Shown: positions 55,076-64,000 of the stretch, in pieces
Position numbering within the stretch: position 1 is the first letter of the stretch
Layout of the letters: each line of letters begins with the position of its first letter
Origin: Nansenia antarctica
Lineage: Eukaryota > Chordata > Actinopteri > Argentiniformes > Microstomatidae
DNA: 64,000 nt
Direction: 5' to 3'
Assembly: GCA_963989245.1 (NCBI GenBank)
Contig: OZ022341.1
Span: 58,420,592-58,484,591 of the forward strand
The notes under the pieces: generated by a model
Databases searched by the model: none
Told to the model about the DNA's origin: nothing
The model's input: only the letters and a program-made list of their open reading frames with translations
Program-made: the position numbers and the translations under genes

Positions 55076-56917
55076 GTTAAAAGGTAGATACTGTACATAA
55101 TGTGATAATAATTCCTGGGGAGAAATTATGAAATGAGAAAAACAATAACACGTGGTTGCTTGGTTACCTTTAAAATAGTGGCCAATGCCTTTTTTTTGTA
55201 TTACATAGTATTCAATTACTTTAGCAATTATACTGTAACCCAGTTCCCATACCCTAACCCTAACTATCTCCTGTAACATCAAAGGCAGACCTATCAGAAA
55301 CCTCCGACAGACAATCCCTTACACACAGGTTATCGTATAGTACCGTGGGGTTTAATTAGATATTAGATATTATTATTACTGTAGGATATTATTATTATTC
55401 AGCTACACAAATGGATATTTAGCCACACAAATGGCATTTTCATGGTGTGGGTAGTATAGTAATAACATCTGGGGAAACACACACGTAAACCTGAAAGGCT
55501 AAACGAGTGACTGCAAACATCTTGCTCTTATTTCTCAAAATAATCATATGTAATTGATCAATTGTGTTCATACAATCAGTGAATCATTATTTGCCTATGA
55601 CATTTGCCTAGTGTGCTTTTGTTTGCCCTTTTTTGCAGAAATGTAATTATGTACAACCACAAGTTTTCATATAGTGTATAAAGCATTCCTACTGCTAACA
55701 TCACCTTGAAGCCATAATCTTGCTACCATGAATAACATGGACGAATGAGTATCATCAAAACACTCCTGAAACATAATAGCCAAGAAAAACAAACTCCCAT
55801 AACAAAGAAGGAATCACACAATGCTCTTCCCGCGACATGCAATACAATTACGTTGTGAGTCCATCTGTTACAGCAGAATTGTATCTTCTGCTCTGCTCTC
55901 TGAAAATAACAGATTTACACAAAACATAAAATGATTTAGTTGAAAGTTAATAAAGCTTGCACAGTATTTTTGAAAGGTCAATGTCTGCAGCATGGACATG
56001 TGATCACATACTTTAGTTATCGCTGTGACCTTTTCACGGTGACATAATGTCTACAAGCCTATTCGTGAAAAGGGTTGTTATAGTTTGGGGCCAATTCATG
56101 ATCCTTGTTCTGCTAAACAACATGAACCGTGTCACATGTAAAGCCTTTGCGAGCAGACAGGGTAATGGACATAATGGCGTCATCGTGGTACAAGATATGG
56201 CCATTTATTGTTTCCACACAGGTGTCAGTGTCCAAGCAGGTAAAGGTACTGAAGTCTAGCTTGTGTTTTACTCAATGAGTCAGCATTGAAGCTACCTGTT
56301 GGTTCACTACCCAGGAATGGACCGTTGCATGACACACAGCACACAGCAGTTGTCTCCCAATAGACCATAACTCTGATTGTCTCTGTGATGTGGACATTTA
56401 GTTGAATGGTTACTGTACATTTCGACAATGCAGTGACACTAAAGAAGTGACACTAAATACAGATCGTGACGTTAGAATCATCAAGGTTCTATCTCCATGT
56501 TTGTCAAAATTTAGTTTTTTACATTATCTGATCCATTAGGTGTTTATTAATGCCTGTGTGGTGTTATTTTTAAAATGTTGACATTTTTTAGTTAGGAATG
56601 AATAAAATACAAAGGTTCCATCTCACAAAACATAATGGAATGTAAAAACTTTGACGCTCAATATCCCTGAACTACCCTAAACGGAGATAGAACCTTATAA
56701 TTCTAAGCTCACAAGATTTTGTGGCTACATTGATTCGGAAACCATTAAGTGGCATAAGAAAGTGACAATGTTATTGTGTTGTAGGTAGGGGTAAGATAGG
56801 ACCCTAGTAGACACGGCACTATGCAAGTCACACCTCACGCCGGAGGAGATGAGGTCACTTACCGGGGCAGGGGGGAGGGAACAGCCAAATCTCCACTGCA
56901 GCATTTATGATGCCACA
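55076..56917. other. Non-coding DNA
   Basis: CCCTAACCCTAAC at 55251-55263 and an AGATATTATTATTACTGTAGGATATTATTATTATT duplicate (described by position, 55360-55399) are the only local repeats. No exon supported. Confidence 0.5.
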
Positions 56918-57976
56918 TGATGAATGAATGGTCTTTATTGTCATTGCTATAGTACAGGTACCAAACAACGAAATTTAGGAGGGGTGGCTCCCCCGGTGCT
57001 AGGAAAGAAAAAAAAAACAAAAAAAACACAAGAAGGGAAGGGGCTGGTTTACATAAATAAAGGCTATGTACACTATCCACTATACTATACTGTACAGATA
57101 GACGAATAGGGTTGTCATATTGCACATAGTGTTATTGCACATTCATTTGAAGTTTCGCAGTTTGCAGGCTAGAAATGTACATATTTGTGCCTCAGCACTA
57201 CACCTGATTTTTTTGCAGTCCAGCAGCTGCCATCAATCCGTCCAGACTGTCCAGGGCCCAGAACCTAGGTCTTTGCTGTGTTCAGGGCCTGGATGGCCCT
57301 GGGGTAGAAGCTGTTCTTCAGTCTGTTTGTCCTTGCGGCCATGGTCCTGTACCGCCTTTTCGAGGGCAGCCGGGTAAAGTGTTCGTACCCAGGGTGGGTT
57401 GGGTCTCTGGAGATCTTGGAGGCCTTCCTGAGACAGCGTGTGTTGTACAGCTCTTCCAGAGAGGGGAGGGGGGCGCCGGTGATCTTCTGGGCTGTTCTCA
57501 CGACTCTCTGTAGCGCATTTCTCTCCGCGGTTGTGCAGCTGGAGAACCAGTTGCAGATGCCGTAGGTGAGGATGCTCTCCACTGCGCCGCGGTAGAAGGC
57601 CACCAGTATCTCCTGTTTGTTGTGTTCCTTCCTGAGGACTCTCAGGATGTAGAGCCGCTGTTGTGCCTTCTTGATGGTGGCTGTTGTGTTGTTCTTCCAG
57701 GACAGGTCATCCTGTATGTGCACCCCCAGGAATCGGAGGGTTGAAACTCTCTCCACGCTCTCTCCGTCGATGAGCAGGGGCTGGATCTCGGACTTTTTCC
57801 TCCTGAAGTCCACGATGATTTCCTGGGTCTTTGACTTGTTCAGCAGCAGGTTGTTAACCTTGCACAGCTTGCTCAGCTGCTCCACCTCATCCCTGTACGC
57901 CGCCTCGTCCCCCCCCGAGATGCAGCCCACCACGGTGGTGTCGTCCACATAAGAGGAAACAAGCATGCCATGATCT
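56918..57976 (-). mobile_element. Rex1/CR1-like LINE, 5'-truncated at the YxDD box
   Basis: The (TGAA)n tail, TGGTCTTTATTGTCATTGCT and GGTACCAAACAACGAAATTT are the same 3' end as at 18243-18317. The minus-strand ORF ends at 57265 and runs to the 5' truncation near 57976. A solo LTR sits 5 bp upstream. Confidence 0.9.
57265..57966 (-). CDS. Rex1-like RT, C-terminal 233 codons
   Basis: The frame opens almost exactly at the catalytic box: SSYVDDTTVVG, with YVDD at residues 6-9. It continues with NNLLLNKSKTQEIIVDFRRK, STLRFLGVHIQDDLSWKNNT, AQQRLYILRVLRKEHNKQEI, TYGICNWFSSCTTAERNALQ and FTRLPSKRRYRTMAARTNRL to LNTAKT. This is the complete thumb and connection of a CR1/Rex1 reverse transcriptase with no stop. 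All RT blocks before YVDD and the endonuclease are lost by 5' truncation. The intact frame suggests a fairly recent copy. Confidence 0.9.
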   Translation of the reverse strand: MLVSSYVDDTTVVGCISGGDEAAYRDEVEQLSKLCKVNNLLLNKSKTQEIIVDFRRKKSEIQPLLIDGESVERVSTLRFLGVHIQDDLSWKNNTTATIKKAQQRLYILRVLRKEHNKQEILVAFYRGAVESILTYGICNWFSSCTTAERNALQRVVRTAQKITGAPLPSLEELYNTRCLRKASKISRDPTHPGYEHFTRLPSKRRYRTMAARTNRLKNSFYPRAIQALNTAKT

Positions 57977-57981
57977 ATTGA

Positions 57982-58337
57982 TGTTACGGTCAGATAGGGA
58001 ACCCAAATGCAGACACAGACCAGAGACTGATTGAAGTAAATAAGGTATATTTATTTACGGGGTTAGGCAGAGAATGGTCGTAGGGCAAGCGGGGGGTCAA
58101 GCAAGGCAGGCAGGTAGGAGGGCAGGCAGGGCAGGAGGGCAGGTAGGGCAGGAGGGCAGGTAGGGCAGGCTGAACGGACTGCAGGCACAGGGAATAAGGG
58201 TTTAGGGTACAAAGCAGACTGACTGAACAGAATTCTAGTAAGGCTGGAAGCGTGATACGTTTATACAGGGCTAACGATGAGGTAATAGGGAACAGCCGGA
58301 ACACTGCACACCTGAAACCACTCCTGCCAATTAGAGG

Positions 58338-58372
<35 letters not shown>

Positions 58373-58409
58373 TGGCACTGCCCACTACCTAGAGGTAGAA
58401 GGCGTGACA
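57982..58409 (-). mobile_element. Solo LTR, 428 bp, duplication ATTGA
   Basis: On the plus strand it begins TGTTACGGTCAG and ends GAAGGCGTGACA, flanked by ATTGA on both sides (57977-57981, 58410-58414). AATAAA lies on the minus strand (near 58038), so transcription polarity is leftwards. It contains a purine-rich GGCAGGTAGGGCAGGAG repeat (58085-58170) and a (GA)n tract (58335-58372). There is no internal retroelement nearby, hence a solo LTR. Confidence 0.88.
58335..58372. repeat. (GA)n microsatellite in the LTR
   Basis: A pure GA run with one AAAG interruption. Confidence 0.95.
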
Positions 58410-58689
58410 ATTGATGCTTGAATAAAAAACGTCTTAAAAACACATCATACTTAGGACAGCATTATTCAGAAATTATGCAGAAATTCATTGGAAGTAAAGT
58501 ACAAAGTACATCATCTCAGTCGCTCTCCATAATTGTGTTTGCAACAATGAATTTAAGTGATGTGTTTTTTTTTGTTTTGTTTTTACTACAAAGCATTAAG
58601 TTTAGTGCAAATCCAGAACATGCAATGCCGTTTCCGTACCAATCAGAGACCCTATAAAAAACAAAGATATTAATTCCAAAACTCCATTA

Positions 58690-58947
58690 ACTATCCACTT
58701 ATTGAGTGATTTGTTGATGACATTTTTGCATTTTAGCTCATTTTAAGAGTGTCATAGCAAAGCGTCTGAATACTTATGTACATGAGGTATTCATGTATTT
58801 ACATTTTTATAAATGTACTGAAATCTCAAAAAACTTGTTTTCACTTTGTCATTCTTGGCTATTGTGGATTGATGGCAAATTATTTTTATTTAATCCATTT
58901 TAAATTGAGTCGGAAAAAGTGAAAGGGAACACTTTCCGAAGGCACTG
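58690..58947. mobile_element. Tc1/mariner right-end remnant
   Basis: It ends CACTTTCCGAAGGCACTG followed by TA. This is the inverted terminus (CAGTGCCTTCGGAAAGT) of a widespread fish Tc1 family, preceded by that family's AATCCATTTT 3' region. The left end and transposase are missing. Confidence 0.75.
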
Positions 58948-59089
58948 TACACTATCACCATTGCATCTTGGCTGTTCATGTGTTTTGCTGATATGATGGA
59001 ATGTAGCTTGCAGTAAAAGACAGCAGTGGTTGTAAATTAAAAGATGAAAAGAAATAACTGGTTTCCATGGACAGGCTGTCATGACGGCG

Positions 59090-59206
<117 letters not shown>

Positions 59207-59925
59207 GGGAGATCTCCTCCGCGAGGAGATGAATGAGGAGAACGCCGACAATGTGGTTAGGAAGCTATCTGGCTGCACTCTGAGTTCTCATATGGGAATG
59301 GAGATGATGGCACTGAACTGGACCCCCTACCTTCGTCCCAGCCCACTACAGGGACTTGGCACTTCCTTCCTGGAGGCTGTAGCCTCCTCCAAGCTCCCCC
59401 CAAGAGAATGAGGCTAGATGGGATCACCCTGCAGGGCAACCCCCCATCCGTGCATCAGTGTGTACCCATATTCAACGAATGCCTCGAGGCTAGCAATTCT
59501 CACTTTGTGGAAGCAGCCATTTTCACCCGAGTGTGTGGCAAACGGGTTATACGTAGCTTAGAAGCTTCTCTGGTCAATTACCTCGACCCGAAGGCTGGCT
59601 CCTCTGCCTCACCCAGAAGCGCAGACCAGTTTCTACCACAGACAGCCTGTGAGGTGAACGGGCTAACAGAATTCAGTCTCCTTGGTGGACGCGTCATCTC
59701 CAATGAACCATGAGGCAGTTGTCTACGTGGAAACATTTCTGGAGCTCCGCGTACTTGCGGACCATGTGACCCACACCATCAAGTCCATGGCTCATTCCTT
59801 TGGAAGAGTAATGGGTCTTCTCTCTGTGGTGGGACAAAAGAGCCCTTTGGCTCCAAAAGTCCAAAATACCCGACAGCGCCTCTCCTACTGGATTTTGCGG
59901 GGCCATTGTTGAGGCTAACAATTGT
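59207..59925 (+). pseudogene. Unrecognised coding-like remnant
   Basis: The base composition is balanced, unlike the AT-rich surroundings, and two long plus-strand frames overlap. One ends MALNWTPYLRPSPLQGLGTS then FLEAVASSKLPPRE at 59411. The next (59408-59713) reads LDGITLQGNPPSVHQCVPIF, FNECLEASNSHFVEAAIFTR and YLDPKAGSSASPRSADQFLP. These look like parts of one protein joined by frame changes, but I recognise no family, and no signal peptide or membrane segment is visible. It may be a retroelement gag/pol relic or a processed pseudogene. Confidence 0.25.
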
Positions 59926-60334
59926 CAGGGATCACAGCCTCCTTTGGGCCTGAAGTTGGGACTGAATGTGCAGGTAGAAGATGGCAAAAGTAGTTGCAGT
60001 GGAGGAATACATGTTGTAAGTGGATAGCCTTTATGTTCCCCAGGTGCAAACCACATGCTCCACATGCTAGAGCACAAGCACTTATATAACATTTGTAATG
60101 ACCATCAATCCAACTGATAGCTACTGATCTTGCCTGCAGGATGTGAAGAATGAGCACCACTACTGCATAATTCACTTAGTAAGTGGAATCCACAGTGGAT
60201 TTTGACAGCAGTATAGCATGAAGATATGGGAACGTCTTAGTTCTTCTAACGACAGTTCAACTTTTGGAGTGGAACATTGTAGTAGCAGTGTTTGTTTTCA
60301 TGTTAAAGACACTTACATTCATAGCCTCTGCAGG
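59926..60334. other. Non-coding DNA
   Basis: Nothing recognised. Confidence 0.5.
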
Positions 60335-60335
60335 G

Positions 60336-60417
<82 letters not shown>

Positions 60418-60427
60418 CGTGCGCGCA
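60335..60427. repeat. (TG)n microsatellite
   Basis: Mostly pure TG with a TATG interruption and a GCGTGCGTGCGCGC end. Confidence 0.97.
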
Positions 60428-62159
60428 GATTATAACATGCATGTGTACAAACACTTGTGTATGCTTGCTTATATAAATGTCTGTTCAAGCTCCAACATGC
60501 ATACATTAATACATCTGTAGCATAAATTACAACAAGCACATAAATGAAAATTATGTAATTTCCATGCTTTATTGCTAGTTGTTTTATTCTCTCAACAGAA
60601 TGTATCATGTACAGGTTCAAAATGATGGGAGTAGATCCTTCTTAGAATATATTCCACAGAAGTAATTTTCCACAGAAAATAAAAGTTTTATTTATTCTAT
60701 CAAATGAAGCTCAATGAATGAAGGCCAAGTAATACCACGAACCATTCAGGATCTTCCCAGTACTGTTTCTCATTAAGAATTATAGCAGGCCTGACAAGAA
60801 AGAAAAACAAAAATGTTAAGCTAGAGACTATGGATACTGGAAAGAGGAGAACAGTATGATTGATATCCAAGGTACAAATGGCTCTTAACAGAAGGAAATT
60901 AATGGGTTTCATTATCTGTACTTTGCAGATTGCTTAATATGGAAAAAAAGAAGGTTAAACTTAATCGACATGGAGCATTATCGACAATTTCTATCATGCT
61001 AGACTTTTGTGTCACTATATAATAATAGTTTATTTGCCTAGGGATGGATATAGTTAACTAGAACAGCCATGGTGGGGTCATGGTGACCCTGTGAGTAAAA
61101 AGTGTTTTATTATTTTGCACTCAATAAAACTTTTTCAGTTTCAAAATCACAACAGGATATGCTAGTATAAAGGTATTTTGCTTTCTGTGTAGGCTTCTGA
61201 CAGGCTAATTTACAAGAGAGATCTGTAGAGATCTTTGTGTTTAAGTAGCAGATTTCAATTCTAGAGGCGCCTCTAATAGTAGGTAAAATAGGCACGGCTG
61301 TTCTAGTGTTAAGCATTGATACATTGAGTAATCAAGAGTCAGATGCATTGTATCATGCTTTAGCTTGTGCTAATTTTCAGCATCAGTCCCTAGTTGGATT
61401 TTAAATAATAAAAATAAACAGAACAAATATATTAAAAAATGACAAGAGACAAGATACAGATACAAATGTGACAAGATAGAAGTAAAAAAAAAAAGTATGA
61501 AGAGTACAACAGAGTAACAATAACATATAACAGTAACAATAACAAAAGTAACAATAACATAGGCTACTGTAAGAATAACAACATTGGAAAAAATATAGGA
61601 AACAGGAACTTGCTAACGATTAAATTAATGCATACTCATACCCTTTACTGTTAACTGTGTATCTAAGACTATATAAGGCAGTTATATACAGTTATATAAG
61701 TGGATAATTAGAGAAAGATTAAGTAGCTGTTAGGATAATTGCATCAATTAGCTTTGGACTTTGGCTTTAACTAGCTCCCTTTGGGCAAAGAATCAAGCAA
61801 AGAGTTAGATTAATCTACTTCTATTTTCCAGCCTCTCAACAAATATGGGTGACCGTCTGACCGCTTAATTATTTCAAGGGAGGAATTACTTCATTGTTTT
61901 CATAAACTCTTACTAATTGTCATGAAGAATACCCAACTGCTCAAGCCTTCAGTGGAATCCCATTTAAACATGAAGCATTCCAAGAAAGCAAAATAAATGT
62001 TGGCCAAAGAGGCAGGTTGTTAGGAGAGGGCAGACACTACCATCAGATCCACTGCCCAGCTTCCACACACTGAGCATCACAAGGGATTCTCTCCAGTAAC
62101 GGACCCAAAGTGGTGGCAAGGGGTCAGCCAATCTCCAGAGAACTGCAGTTACTGGCTGT
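60428..62159. other. Non-coding AT-rich DNA
   Basis: The AGTAACAATAACA repeat cluster at 61512-61562 and an 11-A run near 61486 are the only local structure. No exon supported. Confidence 0.55.
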
Positions 62160-62235
62160 CTGGTATACATTTACATGTACATTTTAGTTATTTTCAAGAC
62201 ACTTTTATTCAATAAGTACATTCCTCTAAAAATAA
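62160..62235 (-). mobile_element. Degraded L2 tail
   Basis: TACATTTACATGTACATTTT, TAGTTATTTTCAAGACAC and TTTTATTCAATAAGTACA parallel the reversed L2 tail (TTACATTTAGCAGACGCTTTTATCC type) with many substitutions. It probably belongs with the coding fragment at 62590-62690. Confidence 0.5.
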
Positions 62236-62589
62236 TTGAGCCAACTATCTTTCACAATCATCACAAGTAAGATTTTCTATTTAAAAAAGAGTGACCACTT
62301 GGTCCACGTAGAGATGGCGTTGCCAAGTGGCCAGCAAAGGTGGAACAGAGTGATCATGCTTGGGTTTGGAGACAGACCATTGTTTGCAGAACGGCAGCAA
62401 AGACATATTACCGAATGGGCCTACCGGGCCCTGGCCCAGGGGCCCAAGAGCTTCTCCATTGACCAGACCGGGACGGTACAGGACGGCACGCATTTGTATC
62501 TTACCCGTACCGTATTTTCAGAAACGCTTCTCCATTATACACAACAGACCTGCCTCGAATGCATTTCGCACCGGCCAGCAGCAGGGATT

Positions 62590-62690
62590 TTAAAACCTCA
62601 ATTCTGGATGAGCTGCAGAGGTCTCATGGTGGAGGCGGGGATGTTGGCCAGAAGTGAATTTCAGTAGTCCAGTTTAGTGTTGCAGTTAGT
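62590..62690 (-). pseudogene. L2 RT fragment
   Basis: The minus strand reads TKLDY, a stop, then NSLLANIPASTMRPLQLIQN and a stop. This is the SRLDYCNSLLAGLPASxxRPLQxIQN block of L2, also present in the copy at 14916. The intervening 62236-62590 does not look like LINE, so the remnant is broken. The 143-codon plus-strand frame here (62236-62667) is antisense to it at its end and is not a gene. Confidence 0.75.
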
Positions 62691-64000
62691 GTTGTGTTAA
62701 CTCACTGACAACTCCATGGGCTGGATATCAGACTGGGAATGAAAGTGTTAGACAGTGCTACTACCTGTGCAGGTCCATGCAGCTCAACAGCCCCTTCTAA
62801 TTCTGTCTTGATTTTTTTCTGAATTCAATTTTTGTTTTATTACCATGACCATATAACATTTAGGTCTCCAGTTTAAATGTTCAAAAACATTGAACTATTG
62901 AGGCATTACGCATCTGTTGCAGGCTATTCCTCCTATCATGGTTCTAATGTCCTAGTGAAATAATTAGCCCTGTGAATGTTTGAATACAACGTTTATGTTA
63001 ATCACTATAGATGACGTATTTACCACAAAATCTATCACACTCAAATAAAAGAATGCTGTTAACTTCTTATTGCACATTTTTCGTACCCAAATTGAATTGC
63101 AATTATCTCTGTCGCTGGTCTTTAAGAGGGGAAGTGACATCATGTGCAATTCCTAATCCTGCTAAAATGTATCATGGTGTCTAGTTAAATGGCTTGATTT
63201 AATTGGTCGATAGATTGATTGAAATCTATTGTAATGCTAAAGAGAAGACCAAGTAAGATCTACAATTCTTATGACAATCAAACTAATATTTCAATTGTTT
63301 TGTTTATAGTTCTAGGCCGGTCTGACCCAGATGTCTGACACTTGTATGGATGGAGTGTTGTGTTATGCCGATTGATATGTTCGATTGTACGTATGCTCCA
63401 AACATAGGGACCAAAATACACATGGGATATTGGGAAGAGGATATGTGCTAGATCCAATGTTGTACTTTCCCAGAATATGGATAGTTGTGTCCAACATTTC
63501 ACTTGCCATGAAATCAAATCATTTTGAAGACAGAACACTAAGGCAACAGGCTTGAAAAATTAAACATTAAAAATGTATGTTTCCAGAGAAGTCTCCCAAA
63601 CCAAGGTCAGATAAGAGTGTAGGAAATTGCTTGCACATGCTAAATGAGGAGGTTGCTAATTCATTTCCAGTGAGGATGTGGAGGAGCAGTTACCCTAAAT
63701 GATTCCTCAGATGGCATAACAAAGACAAGAGGGGTGAAGGAGGAGGAAACAATGAAAGACATCTAAGTTAATGGCGGTTGTTTTTGCATTCAGAAAGAGA
63801 ACAACAGCCCCCAGGAAAACATTGTGACAAATGTTAACGAAGGAGGAAGTGCCGACTTCCAGGCTGCAAAACACAGAACAGTGTGTGGTAAGTGTAGAAT
63901 GCCTGGGTTCTTTAGATGAGTGCAGCCCCTGAGGTGGCTTCACATTAGTGGTCTCTTCAGCTGCTATGCTATGCACCCAAGCGCTGCTAGACTCCCTTGC
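62691..64000. other. Non-coding DNA to window end
   Basis: No supported exon or repeat end; short frames only. Confidence 0.5.

Noticed and set aside
62236..62667. 143-codon plus-strand frame as a gene
   Set aside because: Its end is antisense to an L2 reverse-transcriptase fragment, and the rest has no recognisable domain.

Overview
The window looks like ray-finned fish (teleost) genomic DNA. It carries L2/Maui-type LINE tails, CR1/Rex1-like reverse transcriptases, several hAT elements with perfect 8-bp target duplications, Tc1/mariner and Harbinger-type elements, a THAP-domain exon of transposon style, solo LTRs and many long (TG)n tracts. The species cannot be named from the sequence. I found no convincing host protein-coding gene. 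Nearly everything recognisable is repetitive or transposon-derived, so the annotation is mainly a reconstruction of which element sits inside which.

Layout. 1-13825: a highly homogeneous two-level satellite of 13 consecutive long units. Each unit is a shared ~529-bp segment plus 2, 3 or 5 copies of an internal 183-bp module, giving units of 895, 1078 or 1444 bp. The array ends in a diverged last unit against a perfect 28-bp-arm palindrome. 13.9-22.6 kb: (TG)n tracts, a 5'-truncated L2 LINE, an unclassified poly(A)-signal repeat, a coding fragment of a transposon-type protein facing a minus-strand THAP exon with one internal stop, a CRE/CCAAT/TATA promoter-like block, a LINE remnant split by a 353-bp foldback MITE, and a Harbinger-type MITE.

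22.7-30.7 kb is one nested structure. A 7990-bp hAT-bounded segment (TSD GTTCAGTG) is inserted in a LINE tail. It contains a 31-bp minisatellite interrupted by a LINE, an L2 tail interrupted by a second hAT (TSD GACGATTC, with transposase exon 1 and another LINE inside), and a mosaic element with tRNA-like modules. 31.7-34.2 kb: a relative of that mosaic element in the opposite orientation, broken by a LINE copy and a third hAT (TSD GTCTTAGT). 34.7-35.3 kb: a solo LTR (TSD TTTAT) holding a small MITE. 36.4-41.1 kb: a fourth hAT (TSD TGTCCAGG) with a ZMYM1-like transposase fragment and an internal LINE copy. It abuts a nearly full-length LINE of the same family with an uninterrupted 569-codon RT frame. 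42.2-47.8 kb: a 14-bp tandem repeat, a LINE remnant and a dead Tc1 element. 47.8-64 kb: mostly unique AT-rich DNA with scattered LINE ends, two LTR-type repeats, a truncated Rex1-like LINE and (TG)n/(TGCG)n tracts.

There is no operon or pathway. The logic of the region is successive insertion, tandem expansion and local inversion. The most unusual parts are the two-level satellite with its 183-bp length quantum, the datable hAT-in-LINE-in-hAT stack, and the mosaic element family carrying tRNA-like blocks. Coordinates of element ends with target duplications are exact; ends given for degraded LINE fragments are approximate.
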